A stretch of 64,000 nt of DNA, taken from positions 4,847,257 to 4,911,256 of the forward strand of contig NZ_CP042913.1 in the NCBI RefSeq assembly GCF_008065115.1, in the 5' to 3' direction. The notes under the pieces are model-generated. The model ran no database searches. It worked only from the letters and a program-made list of their open reading frames with translations, and was not told the DNA's origin. Made by a program: the position numbers and the translations under genes. The first letter of the stretch is position 1. Each line of letters starts with the position of its first letter. The DNA comes from Bythopirellula goksoeyrii. GTDB lineage: Bacteria > Planctomycetota > Planctomycetia > Pirellulales > Lacipirellulaceae. This document shows positions 24,925-34,039 of this stretch, in pieces.

Positions 24925-26298
24925 ATGCAACGAACCACAACATGCGTTCTTCTCGTAAGCGCGGCCTTGATCGTTGTACTCGTGCTACCGAATTGCGCTC
25001 GAGGCAGCGAAGCCGCTAGTACTTCATCACACGACTCCGATTCTAGCCACGAGCTATTCGATGAATATCAAGTGGGTGGTGGAGAAGAACCTGCTGCTTT
25101 TCGCACTGTTGGAAGCGGCTGGAGTAACACATCTGGCGGATTTTCTCCTTTCGGAGAGCCCGCGATCCTGTCGTGGAGTATCGTCCCTGATCAAACGGTC
25201 CTCCCCCAAGGTCAATCAGAACCCTTGTCGCCGAGTAACCTGATTGCATTTCTTGATGGCATTCATCACGGTGGCGCCGGTCCTGGTGGTTCCGACTTGA
25301 CGCAGCGTGACTGGTTTCCGCTTATCAAGAGCGCATTCGACCGTTGGGATGCTGTCTCGGGTCTGAAGTTTTCTTACGAGCCAAGCGATGATGGCGTAGT
25401 CAATGGAATCCCCACAACAGCCTTAGCCAGTGCTTTGGGTGTATCGGGGGTCCGAGGCGACCACCGTATTGGCGGTCACTCGATTGATGGTTCCACAAGT
25501 CCGACGATCGTCGCCTACAATTATTTCCCCAGCAATTCCGACATGGTCCTCGATACTGATGAAGCGGGACGCTTCGGAAATCCTAGCGACAATTACTTGC
25601 GGTTCCGCAATACCTTGATGCATGAAATTGGCCACGGAATTGGCCTCAATCATGTTGCCTCGGCTGGCCATAATTTCCTCATGGAGGGCTTTCTGGACAC
25701 CTCGATCGATGGCCCCCAGTTCGATGACATCCTGGGAGCACACCGACTCTATGGTGACCGGTTTGAAGAAGATGGTGGGAATGATTCGCCATCGCTGGCA
25801 ACTCCCTTGGGAAGCTTCGCATTGGGCCAATCCGTCTCTCTCGGAGCGGACGCAGTCGATGCTGCTGTGGCGCCGACCGACATCGACTTTCTCAGCATCA
25901 ACAAGAGCGGTGATAACGACTACTTCAGGTTTTCGGTGGCTAGCCCCAGTCTCGTAGATATTCTGCTGACACCTCTCGGTCCAACGTATCCCGAAGGACC
26001 TCATGGCGGGACGGAAACGCCGTTCGATGCCTCGGCTAAGAACAATCTGCGGCTCTATCTCTACAACAGCACCGGAAATAGTTTGCTGGGCTTCTCCACT
26101 GGCGGCGGCCTGGGAGCCGAGGAGAGTCTCATCAACTTTGCCCTTCCCGCGGCTGGCGACTATCTCATCCAGATTGCCGGGTTGCAGGATGCCGCGCAAT
26201 TCTACCAACTCGATTTGGCCGTGGTACCCGAGCCAACTTCTGCGATCTTGTTGTTCGCAGCGCTTACGGGATGGATCGCGAGCAGACGGCAGACGTAG
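24925..26298 (+). CDS. PEP-CTERM matrixin-like zinc metalloprotease
   Basis: The product has 457 residues from an ATG at 24925. A signal peptide covers about 1-27. LMHEIGHGIGLNHVAS at 231-246 is a complete metzincin site: H233, E234, H237 and H243, with the Met-turn methionine at about 253 (FLMEG). The region about 285-420 (DNDYFRFSVASPSLVDILLTP...) resembles a pre-peptidase C-terminal (PPC) beta domain. VPEPTSAILLFAALTGWIASRRQT is the PEP-CTERM signal. It therefore looks like an exosortase-sorted surface protease. It is a monocistronic gene converging on the ABC operon. Confidence 0.9.
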   Translation: MQRTTTCVLLVSAALIVVLVLPNCARGSEAASTSSHDSDSSHELFDEYQVGGGEEPAAFRTVGSGWSNTSGGFSPFGEPAILSWSIVPDQTVLPQGQSEPLSPSNLIAFLDGIHHGGAGPGGSDLTQRDWFPLIKSAFDRWDAVSGLKFSYEPSDDGVVNGIPTTALASALGVSGVRGDHRIGGHSIDGSTSPTIVAYNYFPSNSDMVLDTDEAGRFGNPSDNYLRFRNTLMHEIGHGIGLNHVASAGHNFLMEGFLDTSIDGPQFDDILGAHRLYGDRFEEDGGNDSPSLATPLGSFALGQSVSLGADAVDAAVAPTDIDFLSINKSGDNDYFRFSVASPSLVDILLTPLGPTYPEGPHGGTETPFDASAKNNLRLYLYNSTGNSLLGFSTGGGLGAEESLINFALPAAGDYLIQIAGLQDAAQFYQLDLAVVPEPTSAILLFAALTGWIASRRQT

Positions 26299-26326
26299 GC
26301 TGTGAACAAGACTCACTGATCTACTT

Positions 26327-27112
26327 TCAGCCGCTCCCCTCTTCACTCATAGAAAACTCGCGCTCTCTCACTATTCCTACCGCGGCCAGCAAGAGCACCA
26401 GCGTGATCGAGATGAGCACCACGACATGTTCCCATGCGGGTGGTTCACCGATGAAAGCCAGCAGGGCATTTGTGTCGGTACGAATGGGGATGTCTGCCCA
26501 GAGAAACAGTAACGTGCGTAGTCGGAACTGCACAGTTATGGTATTGATCAAGGCGGGAATCATACTCACGATCAACTCGAATATCAGTGTATAGGCGACA
26601 GCCATGACCATCGCTCGTTTGGGAAAAAGAGTTCCCAGCAGCAAGTACAAAGCTCCATACGCAGGACAAGACAACAATGTGAGCGGCAGAATCGTTCTAA
26701 CGATCTCCCAGCGGTCGAACGGCACAATAGCCACCGCGAGCAACAGTCCTAAAACTGCCGAACTGAGAACCCAGGCGACCGTGGCCAAGTATTTGCCCAA
26801 CAGGACGGCCGGAGTACCATGCGGACGCACCGCGAGATAGACCCAGCTTTTCCTCTCCAACTCCGAAGAGATTGCAGGAGTCGCCCACAGAAATGTGCCA
26901 AGCATGCTCACCAGCATCGGCACCAGTGCAAATAGGAATACGGTCCACACCTCAGTTCCGGGCGGATAGTTGTCACTAGCAGTGGTCATGCGGATCATGC
27001 CAATAATCAGCGAGGGAAAAAGCGTAAGCGTACCCCACCAGAGTAAACGCGAGAAAGTCATCGCCCGCCGCGACTCGAACCAGAACACAGTTGCCACACT
27101 CCTGGCGATCAC
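26327..27112 (-). CDS. ABC-2 type permease
   Basis: The product has 261 residues and about six hydrophobic helices. It starts at a GTG at 27112 that overlaps the stop of the ATPase gene upstream (GTGA). Pattern and context indicate an ABC-2 family membrane subunit, the last gene of a four-gene operon with two ATPases and two permeases. The first residues (ARSVATVFWFESRRAMTFSRLLWW) are a typical cytoplasmic amphipathic start. Substrate unknown. Confidence 0.85.
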   Translation of the reverse strand: MIARSVATVFWFESRRAMTFSRLLWWGTLTLFPSLIIGMIRMTTASDNYPPGTEVWTVFLFALVPMLVSMLGTFLWATPAISSELERKSWVYLAVRPHGTPAVLLGKYLATVAWVLSSAVLGLLLAVAIVPFDRWEIVRTILPLTLLSCPAYGALYLLLGTLFPKRAMVMAVAYTLIFELIVSMIPALINTITVQFRLRTLLFLWADIPIRTDTNALLAFIGEPPAWEHVVVLISITLVLLLAAVGIVREREFSMSEEGSG

Positions 27113-28038
27113 AATACTTCTCCCCGATGGATCTTCAAGAGCGAATCGAACAACGCCTGCAAGGACTCATCTGCCGAGTGCATCTCTGTAATTGCGATTT
27201 TCTCGTCGGCTAACCACTGTGGTAGCTGCTCGTAGAGTTGCCCCGGATGTTTTGTTGAGAGCACGACGCAATGGTCACTGACATGCAAAGAATCAGTCAC
27301 TTTGTGTTCCACAAGCAAACTGGCCAACCGATGGGGATGCGAGGTGCGCAGCGTGATCTCGTTAGGAGCATCGACCAACAATGCGTGCACCTCAGCCGCT
27401 GTCCCGGAGGCCAGCAATCGCCCGCCGTTGATGAGCAAGAATCGGTCGGTAATCGACTCCACTTCATACAGCAAGTGGCTTGCCAGGAGCAAGCACTTTC
27501 CCCCGGCAATCCACTCTTTGAGTAATTCCCCCATCTCATGGCGACCAATCGGGTCGAGTCCATTGAATGGTTCGTCGAGAATGAGAAGGTCGGGATCATG
27601 GGCAATTGCCTGAGCGAGTTTCACCCGTTGCCTCATTCCCCTCGAATAACTCGCAATCGGCCGCTGCATCGCTGCGGTCATCCCCACTGTGGCGAGGGCC
27701 GCTTCAGCAGCTCGGCGTGCATCAGCCGAGTTCCACCCCTGCAGCTGACACAAATACCGAACCCATTCCAACCCCGACACATTGGCATAGAGACCTTCGC
27801 TGCCTGGACAGTACCCTAATCGGTGAAAAAGCTCAGCATTGTTCCGCGGTGATTGACCAAACACTCGCACGCTTCCAATTGTCGGAACCAACTGACCGGT
27901 CAAGAGACTCAAGAGAGTTGTCTTCCCCGACCCATTGGGACCCAGCAGTCCGTACGCGCCAGCAGGCAGATCGAGCGTCATATCGTTGACGCCGATTACG
28001 GTGCCATACAGCTTGGTAACACTATTGAGTTGGATCAT
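27109..28038 (-). CDS. ABC transporter ATP-binding protein
   Basis: From the ATG at 28038 the product has 309 residues; the frame is open for 44 further codons upstream, but the domain starts exactly at MIQLNSVTKLYG. Walker A is GPNGSGKT at 33-40, the signature is YSRGMRQRVKLAQA and Walker B LLILDEPFNGLDP. About 90 residues after the ATPase core form the accessory C-terminal domain usual in ABC-2 exporters (CcmA/NatA type). It is coupled to the permease gene by a GTGA overlap. Confidence 0.93.
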   Translation of the reverse strand: MIQLNSVTKLYGTVIGVNDMTLDLPAGAYGLLGPNGSGKTTLLSLLTGQLVPTIGSVRVFGQSPRNNAELFHRLGYCPGSEGLYANVSGLEWVRYLCQLQGWNSADARRAAEAALATVGMTAAMQRPIASYSRGMRQRVKLAQAIAHDPDLLILDEPFNGLDPIGRHEMGELLKEWIAGGKCLLLASHLLYEVESITDRFLLINGGRLLASGTAAEVHALLVDAPNEITLRTSHPHRLASLLVEHKVTDSLHVSDHCVVLSTKHPGQLYEQLPQWLADEKIAITEMHSADESLQALFDSLLKIHRGEVL

Positions 28039-28117
28039 GGCGATTGGAAGGCGAGCCGGATGCGTAAGCTTCGTGTATTGGTCGTCCTTGGACGAGAGCT
28101 GTTTCGATGGAATGACA

Positions 28118-29083
28118 TTAAGCACGCATTGGGGCGGAAATTCTCCGGAAAAGAACCGCGGTCGAAACAACCGTGATTACGACCAACATGAGCACTGCAA
28201 ATTTGATTTGTTCGAAGGTGGCGATTCCAAAAACCCAGCTTTGGACTTCTCCTAGGGTGTGGTACAGAGAGACGGGAGCCCATTTCTCAAGTGTGGTGGT
28301 GTCTGGATTCTCCGTGTGGCCAAGCTCCACAGCAGTCATTACTGCATAAGTAAACCAACCCAAAATCCATGCGGTAAACCAGGCAAACGCTGCGTAGCGA
28401 CTTTCTTCTGTAAGCGATGAGAAGCAGAGAGCCAAGGTTGCTGTAGGGACCATTAGCACTGCAGATGCAACAATGATTCGAAACGGAAGATCCCAAGTAT
28501 CAGCAATCACATTGACGCTCGGCGACATAAACACACCGAGCACATATAGAAACAGGGCAGGCACGGCTGAAATCATCAATAGATAGAACCACACCGTGGC
28601 AATCTTGCCCAGTGCATACTGCCAGCGGGCGATAGGTCGCGAGAAGTAGAGCAGGAACGCCCGAGAACGCACGTCCTGCGAAACCAGTGGCGGAGCGATT
28701 ATTCCCACCATGAGTACCATGATCCCCCCTTGAGGGTATCGGAAAAAGTAATACAGAAGCAAAGACCATACACTGTGTCTTGCAGCCCGCTCGTCTTCAA
28801 CCCGCAGCCCATCCGTAAAGCCTTTGATGTCGGGAACCCTCACTTCTTCTTCCAGTGCACTTTCAAGGAGAGGCAACATTTCTTGGTTCACCAACGACTG
28901 TTCCCACATCAGAAAACCCGACGCAAAGATAATTGCTGGCATCCAGGAAAAAAACATCATCCGTTTCAGCCAACTGCTCTGCCATGTCCTGCGCACTCCT
29001 GCCTTGGCTATCACCAGCCAGCGAGTCCAGGGTGAGGCAAGTGTGCCTTGCCAAACTCGGTAGCCCACATCATGAATGGCCAT
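28118..29083 (-). CDS. ABC-2 type permease, larger partner
   Basis: From the ATG at 29083 the product has 321 residues with about six helices; it overlaps the end of the upstream ATPase gene by 14 bases. A frame extension to 29233 overlaps that gene heavily and was not used. The stretch RSRAFLLYFSRPIARWQYALGKI is the conserved cytoplasmic coupling region of ABC-2 permeases that precedes a helix. A long extracytoplasmic loop follows the first helix, with WEQSLVNQEMLPLLESALEEE. It pairs with the upstream ATPase. Confidence 0.85.
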   Translation of the reverse strand: MAIHDVGYRVWQGTLASPWTRWLVIAKAGVRRTWQSSWLKRMMFFSWMPAIIFASGFLMWEQSLVNQEMLPLLESALEEEVRVPDIKGFTDGLRVEDERAARHSVWSLLLYYFFRYPQGGIMVLMVGIIAPPLVSQDVRSRAFLLYFSRPIARWQYALGKIATVWFYLLMISAVPALFLYVLGVFMSPSVNVIADTWDLPFRIIVASAVLMVPTATLALCFSSLTEESRYAAFAWFTAWILGWFTYAVMTAVELGHTENPDTTTLEKWAPVSLYHTLGEVQSWVFGIATFEQIKFAVLMLVVITVVSTAVLFRRISAPMRA

Positions 29084-30002
29084 CAGGTTGCTCCCGAACT
29101 GCGGTGAGAAAGATTTCCTCCAGCGAGTTGCGCGAAGGCTCGATGCTCCGCACTCCCACACCGGCTTGACGTGCCAATTGCCAAATCCGCTCCGCCAATT
29201 CTTCGTGATGCCCCTCGACGGTGATCGCACCATTCACACCGGTTTTTATGGGTAGTCCAGCCTGTTCAAGCTGCGATTGAAATGCGTCGATATCTCCCAG
29301 AACTTTTACTCTTAGTGAAGGTTCTGTCGGCACGCTTAGCTGCTCCAGTTGCTCGGAAACTCGTACTCGGCCACTGGCCAGAATCACAACCGCATCGCTC
29401 ACCGCTTGCACATCGGGAAGTATGTGCGTACACAAGAGCACTGCCTTTCCCTTTTCGCGAGCTAGAATCTTGATGCGATTGAGCATCGATTCCCGCTCAC
29501 CCGGATCGAGCCCAGACGTTGGCTCGTCGAGAATCAAGATCGGTGGGTCGTGGACCAATGCCTGCGCAAAGCGCAGCTTCTGCCGCATCCCGGTCGAGTA
29601 AGTTTCCACCGTACGGTAGCGCTCCTGCCCCATGCCACAAAAGTCGAGAATCTCGTGGCCGCGACGGAGCGCTTCCAGGCGAGGAAAACGTGACAACTGT
29701 GCCGAGAGCTGCACTGATTCGACTCCCGAGAGTCCCGAGAGATAGCAATCATCCTCAGGCATGTAGCCGACTTGTTCGCGAATCTGACGATTCTGGCGAC
29801 CGAGCTGAAATTCCATCAGTCGCCCAGTGCCTGTCGTCGCTCGCAATAGCCCCAGCAAGACCTTGATGAGTGTACTCTTGCCAGCCCCATTGGGACCCAA
29901 GAGGCTCGTGATGCCCGACTCGATTTTGAGCGATACCCGATCCAATGCCCGAAACGAGCCATAGTTCTTCGAAATCTCGTCCAATTCAATCAGGGCGTTC
30001 AT
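29070..30002 (-). CDS. ABC transporter ATP-binding protein
   Basis: The product has 310 residues from an ATG at 30002. Walker A is GPNGAGKS at 36-43, the Q-loop is in VGYMPEDDCYL, the signature is YSTGMRQKLRFAQA and Walker B PILILDEPTSGLDPGE. The C-terminal 90 residues are an accessory domain. It is the first gene of the operon 30002-26327 (ATPase, permease, ATPase, permease). The two ATPases are clearly related, suggesting duplication of a two-gene unit. Function may be a Nat/Gld-type exporter; no marker gene defines it. Confidence 0.93.
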   Translation of the reverse strand: MNALIELDEISKNYGSFRALDRVSLKIESGITSLLGPNGAGKSTLIKVLLGLLRATTGTGRLMEFQLGRQNRQIREQVGYMPEDDCYLSGLSGVESVQLSAQLSRFPRLEALRRGHEILDFCGMGQERYRTVETYSTGMRQKLRFAQALVHDPPILILDEPTSGLDPGERESMLNRIKILAREKGKAVLLCTHILPDVQAVSDAVVILASGRVRVSEQLEQLSVPTEPSLRVKVLGDIDAFQSQLEQAGLPIKTGVNGAITVEGHHEELAERIWQLARQAGVGVRSIEPSRNSLEEIFLTAVREQPDGHS

Positions 30003-30105
30003 CGAAGAATTATGAGGGGCTCAGGAAATGGGCGAGGTGGAAGGTAGAGAAAATATAATAGCGTATTAGTGGCAGGAGTGCGATTGTTCCACTGAAATTG
30101 GGCGT

Positions 30106-30147
30106 TGTCATCCCGAGGGGAGTTTTGCGACCTGAGGAAGCTGGGTT
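30106..30147. repeat. Half copy of TGTCATCCCGAGG repeat
   Basis: The sequence from 30106 begins TGTCATCCCGAGGGGAG and continues GCGACCTGAGG, closely matching the left arm at 34040. No clear opposite arm is found, so this may be a truncated copy. It lies in the 357-base gap upstream of the ABC operon and the second toxin-antitoxin pair; the rest of the gap holds only the palindromes noted at 30290. Confidence 0.65.
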
Positions 30148-30289
30148 AATTGACCAATATCTATAGAGGACGAGAATTGCTTCTACCCAAATTCCTCCAT
30201 TCGCACGGCGTCTGTCTGAATCGCAAATAGTCCTTGCTTGGAAAGTAAATCGCTTGTTATGCAGCGACCTTATCAATCTTGCTCTCAGT

Positions 30290-30319
30290 GGACTAGTCCG
30301 ACCAATCAAAGTATACTTT
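30290..30319 (+). promoter_or_regulatory. Promoter with two palindromes before toxin-antitoxin pair
   Basis: GGACTAGTCC (30290-30299) and AAAGTATACTTT (30308-30319) are perfect palindromes of 10 and 12 bases. TGGACT (30289-30294) and TATACT (30312-30317), 17 bases apart, could be the -35 and -10 boxes. The arrangement fits autoregulation by the antitoxin-toxin complex of the genes starting at 30360. Confidence 0.55.
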
Positions 30320-30359
30320 AAGCAGGTTCATTACGATAACTTCGTAAAAGAGGTTTCTT

Positions 30360-30605
30360 ATGTCTCTCACCCAAAGCGACATTGACAACTTCCACAGTTT
30401 CGCCAGCCAAGAATTGCCTCATTGTGATGCAGGGCAAGGCTTGGAAGATTTGGTTAAAAAGTGGCGAATCCAAAGAGAGCAGATAGAGACCCTGAACTCG
30501 CTTCACCGCGGGATCGAGGACGCTGAGGCCGGGCGCATGCGTGATTTGAACGCAGTCGACGCAAGTATCCGTGAGGCCATCGGCTTCCCGGCACGTCGAC
30601 AATGA
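30360..30605 (+). CDS. Antitoxin-like small protein
   Basis: This encodes 81 residues from an ATG at 30360 with AGAGG six bases upstream. The sequence is helical and acidic in the first half, and ends DASIREAIGFPARRQ. The second half, GIEDAEAGRMRDLNAVDASIREAIGF, resembles the C-terminal toxin-binding part of antitoxins paired with ParE-type toxins in planctomycetes and cyanobacteria. Its stop overlaps the toxin start (ATGA). It is unrelated in sequence to the antitoxin at 16040. Confidence 0.75.
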   Translation: MSLTQSDIDNFHSFASQELPHCDAGQGLEDLVKKWRIQREQIETLNSLHRGIEDAEAGRMRDLNAVDASIREAIGFPARRQ

Positions 30606-30931
30606 CCTGCTATCTCCAGCTTACTGACGAAGCCGCAGATCAACTATTTGCCATCGCTCAGTGGTATGCTGAGACCTCTCAATCTTTAGAGATAGCTGCA
30701 AATTGGTACGATGGCTTACTCGATGCGCTGGAGACTTTGGAAGAAAACCCACATCGTGGTGAACTCGCCGCTGAGAATGATCTCTTCGACTTCGAACTCC
30801 GTGAACTGTGCTATGGGAGCGGTAAACACAAGACCCACCGGGCGCTCTATCGCATCGCAGGAACTAGAGTTGAGATTTTATCGATCCGCCATCTGGCACA
30901 ACGAGGTCTCAGCCCCACTGACCTTGATTGA
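30602..30931 (+). CDS. ParE/RelE superfamily toxin
   Basis: The product has 109 residues. LQLTDEAADQLFAIAQWYAE (6-25) is the opening strand-helix of ParE-like toxins with the usual IxxxxxxYxx helix. Closing LYRIAGTRVEILSIRHLAQRGLSP matches the FRI-x-G-x-VxILxIRHxA pattern seen in this family. It is translated by coupling to the gene before it. Whether it acts on gyrase or mRNA is not visible. Confidence 0.85.
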   Translation: MTCYLQLTDEAADQLFAIAQWYAETSQSLEIAANWYDGLLDALETLEENPHRGELAAENDLFDFELRELCYGSGKHKTHRALYRIAGTRVEILSIRHLAQRGLSPTDLD

Positions 30932-30992
30932 TCTTTCGCAATATCAGCTCAAATAATCGCGTTGAGATCCATCACAGATTAAGCAACTCCCC

Positions 30993-33083
30993 TCAATCCT
31001 CATCTTCCTTGAGTTTCGCCTGCGAGATAATCTCCTGTTGTACGTTCCCCGGCACGACGTCGTAGTGAGAAAACTCCATCGTATAGCTCCCCTGCCCTCC
31101 GGTCATCGAGGAGAGAGTGCGGGCGTAGGTGGAGACCTCAGCCAGTGGGACCTTAGCTTCGATCGTAGTCATACCACCGCCGACCGTATCCATGCCGACC
31201 ATTTGGCCGCGTCGACCTGAGAGATCGCTAGAGACATCGCCGACGTTGTCGGCGGGAATGGTAACGTGCAGGTTGACCACCGGCTCCAATAAACCCGGTT
31301 TCGCTTGTTTGAAGACCTCAGCCAGCACACGGCTAGCAGCAATTTTGAAGGCTGTTTCGTTGCTATCGACGGGGTGGTCTTTGCCATAGTGGACTTCGAC
31401 GCACACATTCTGGATCGGATAGCCGGCGACGACCCCCTGCTTGATCCGTTCGTGGAATCCTTTTTCGATGGCCGGCATGAAATTGCCTGGGATCGTTCCC
31501 CCCACGACAGAATCAACCCATAGAAAATGGCTTCGCTCCTCGAAGTGATGGGACTTAAGATGGGGAAAGCGATCCTTCGTAGCGAATTCCTCAATGTCCG
31601 TTCCTTCGGGTAGCGGGAACATCCGCACGTGAATCTCCGCAAACTGCCCTGCCCCGCCGGACTGCTTCTTGTGCCGATAACTTCCCTCGGCGTTAGTCTG
31701 AATTGTCTCGCGATAGGGAATCTTGGGTTCTTTGGCTTCGACTTCGACATGATCGCGACGTTTGAGCCGCTCGCGAATTAAGTTCAGGTGCAAATCACTC
31801 ATGCCGGTGAGTACCATCTCCTTGGTTTCGGCGTCGTGCTCGATGTGGATGGTCGGGTCTTCTTCGGTAATCTTGTGCAGCGCCCCGGAAAGCTTTGATT
31901 CGTCCCCACGTGTCTTGGGAGCAACCGCCAATCCCACCATAGGTGTCGGAAATTTGAGCGGTGGCAGCTGGACTTCACCAATCGACGAGCCAGTATGCAA
32001 ATCTTCGCATTTTGCAATCGCGACAATCTCCCCAGGGCCTGCCTCATCAACCGGTTCTGTGTGTTCGCCTTGCACACTCAACAGCGGCCCAATCTTGAAT
32101 CCTTTTCGCGCACCAGCAACTTCAATCGTGGCGTCTTTCTTCAAGGTTCCGGAGAAGACACGTAAGAAACTCAATCGGTGCACAAATGGGTCGATACGCG
32201 TCTTAAACACCTGGGCCGATAGCGGTGCCGACGGATCGGGCTTGAGTGTGACGGTATCGCCATCCTTGGTGCCCTGACGCGTAATTGCATCGGGAGGCAA
32301 TGCCACATTGGCCAGCAAGTCCATCAATTCATTGAGTCCTACCTCTTTCTTGGTCGAGACGCAGACGATCGGTGTGAGTGTCCCGGCTGCAATCGCTTGG
32401 ACCATCAACTTGGTCAATTCAGCGGTGGCAGGCATCTCGCCCTCGAAATACCGTTCCATCACGGCCTCATCGACCTCGATAATCGACTCGACGAGCGCTT
32501 CATGAATTGATTTGGGATCGATAACTGCATCGCCCACGTCGCCGGGAATCTCCAATGTACTGGCAACGCCATGAACTGAATCACCAAGCCCAAGTGGCAC
32601 GTTCAGCAGCGCACAGCCCGTGCCAAATACTTCCTTGATCGAATCCACCAGTTCCGCGAAGTTTATATTATCGGTATCAAGTTTTGTCAGCACAATGATT
32701 CGCCCACACCCTGCCTTGCCCGCCTCGTTCCACGCCCGGCGGGTGTTCACCTTGATACCTGCATGGGCGTCCACAGTAATCAAAGCGGTTTCCACGGCAC
32801 GCAGTGCCCCGATCATCTGCCCTACCAGATCGGGATAGCCGGGCGTATCGATCAGATTGATTCGTTTGCCTGCATGATCGAAATGGACAACGCTCGCCTC
32901 GACGGAATGCTTGTGATGCTTTTCCTCTTCATCGAAATCGCAAATGCTCGTGCCGGCTTCCACGCTCGGCTTGCTATTCACGGCTCCGCTCAGCACCAAG
33001 AGTTGATCGACCAGCGAAGTCTTCCCCGCGTTGCCATGTCCGCAAATAGCAAGGTTCCGTATATCCGCAACATTTCTGACCAT
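30993..33083 (-). CDS. Elongation factor G-like GTPase (EF-G2 type)
   Basis: From the ATG at 33083, with GGAG five bases upstream, the product has 696 residues; a GTG at 33095 is also in frame. G1 is GHGNAGKT at 15-22, G3 is DTPGYPDL, and G4 reads TKLD in place of the canonical NKxD. Domains II to V follow in normal order (ending with the IEAKVPLAEVSTYARTLSSMTGGQGSYTMEFSHYDVVP domain V block). The unusual G4 and switch I (DFDEEEKHHKHSVEAS) suggest an EF-G paralogue rather than the main translocase; no str operon is near. It may work in translation under special conditions. Confidence 0.92.
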   Translation of the reverse strand: MVRNVADIRNLAICGHGNAGKTSLVDQLLVLSGAVNSKPSVEAGTSICDFDEEEKHHKHSVEASVVHFDHAGKRINLIDTPGYPDLVGQMIGALRAVETALITVDAHAGIKVNTRRAWNEAGKAGCGRIIVLTKLDTDNINFAELVDSIKEVFGTGCALLNVPLGLGDSVHGVASTLEIPGDVGDAVIDPKSIHEALVESIIEVDEAVMERYFEGEMPATAELTKLMVQAIAAGTLTPIVCVSTKKEVGLNELMDLLANVALPPDAITRQGTKDGDTVTLKPDPSAPLSAQVFKTRIDPFVHRLSFLRVFSGTLKKDATIEVAGARKGFKIGPLLSVQGEHTEPVDEAGPGEIVAIAKCEDLHTGSSIGEVQLPPLKFPTPMVGLAVAPKTRGDESKLSGALHKITEEDPTIHIEHDAETKEMVLTGMSDLHLNLIRERLKRRDHVEVEAKEPKIPYRETIQTNAEGSYRHKKQSGGAGQFAEIHVRMFPLPEGTDIEEFATKDRFPHLKSHHFEERSHFLWVDSVVGGTIPGNFMPAIEKGFHERIKQGVVAGYPIQNVCVEVHYGKDHPVDSNETAFKIAASRVLAEVFKQAKPGLLEPVVNLHVTIPADNVGDVSSDLSGRRGQMVGMDTVGGGMTTIEAKVPLAEVSTYARTLSSMTGGQGSYTMEFSHYDVVPGNVQQEIISQAKLKEDED

Positions 33084-33173
33084 GATTGCTCCCACTGAAT
33101 AGGTATAAGACGTGCAAAGCCAATTTGAAGAAAAGAAAAATAACTAGGTGGTAGATATAAGGTGATTGAACTC

Positions 33174-33917
33174 CTATTGATCCTTCGAAGACGCAATAAC
33201 ACCCGTCTCGGCCACTTCGATGGCTTCGGATAAATCGATAGTGCCCTGATACAATGCCCGCCCCACGATGGCTCCCGCCAATCCGACATCGGCCAACGCG
33301 CGGACGTCTTCAATCGTGGTAACGCCACCGGATGCGACGACCGGCACGCTGACCTGTTTCTGCATTTTTTCCATCTCTGGTACATTGGGTCCCTGGAGCA
33401 TACCGTCGGTAGCAATATCCGTGTAGATGATGGCCGCCAAGGAAACGTCATGAAACTGAGTAGCCAGGTCGGTTGCCCGGACATCGCTGACTTCAAGCCA
33501 GCCATGAGTAGCTACGTAGCCATCCCTTGCATCAATTCCAAGTACCAACTGTTCCGGATGCGCTTTGGCCATTTCCCGCAACCAGTCAGGATCGTCCAAC
33601 GCGGCAGTCCCCAGAACAAGACGATGCAGACCGGTTGCAAATAAGTTGTCTATTGTTTTCTCGCTACGGATACCTCCACCAAGTTCGCATTGCATGTCAA
33701 CCGCCGCGACGATCTCGCGGACAATTTCGTGATTTGTGGGCTGGCCGTCACGGGCACCATCCAGGTCGACCAGATGCAGATACTTGGCACCGGCGGATTG
33801 AAATTTCAGAGCCATTGCCACAGGGTCGTCGGAGAAGACCGTCTCACGGCCGTAGTCGCCCTGCTGCAGTCGCACACACTTCCCCCCCAACAGATCGATC
33901 GCAGGCCAAATTTGCAT
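33174..33917 (-). CDS. hisA: HisA isomerase of histidine synthesis
   Basis: This enzyme (ProFAR isomerase) performs the Amadori rearrangement in histidine biosynthesis. The length, 247 residues, is normal. IWPAIDLLGGKCVRLQQGDY at 3-22 carries the first catalytic aspartate D8; the second is in LVLGIDARDGYVATHGW (about 124-140). VVASGGVTTIEDVRAL and the terminal GAIVGRALYQGTIDLSEA are phosphate-binding blocks. It lies 221 bases after hisH in the same direction, but a repeat element separates the two. Confidence 0.96.
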   Translation of the reverse strand: MQIWPAIDLLGGKCVRLQQGDYGRETVFSDDPVAMALKFQSAGAKYLHLVDLDGARDGQPTNHEIVREIVAAVDMQCELGGGIRSEKTIDNLFATGLHRLVLGTAALDDPDWLREMAKAHPEQLVLGIDARDGYVATHGWLEVSDVRATDLATQFHDVSLAAIIYTDIATDGMLQGPNVPEMEKMQKQVSVPVVASGGVTTIEDVRALADVGLAGAIVGRALYQGTIDLSEAIEVAETGVIASSKDQ

Positions 33918-34039
33918 TCTGTAGCCGCCGTATGTTGAGGTGATAGGGATAACCGATAGACCTAGAATATCGCATAGAACAGAGGCGATTTCAAGGCACA
34001 GCAGAATGCCCCAACTTTATGGCCATGGGCGAAAAGTTC

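Noticed and set aside
31762-32277. Plus-strand Ser-rich frame of 171 codons
   Set aside because: Antisense shadow of the EF-G-like gene.
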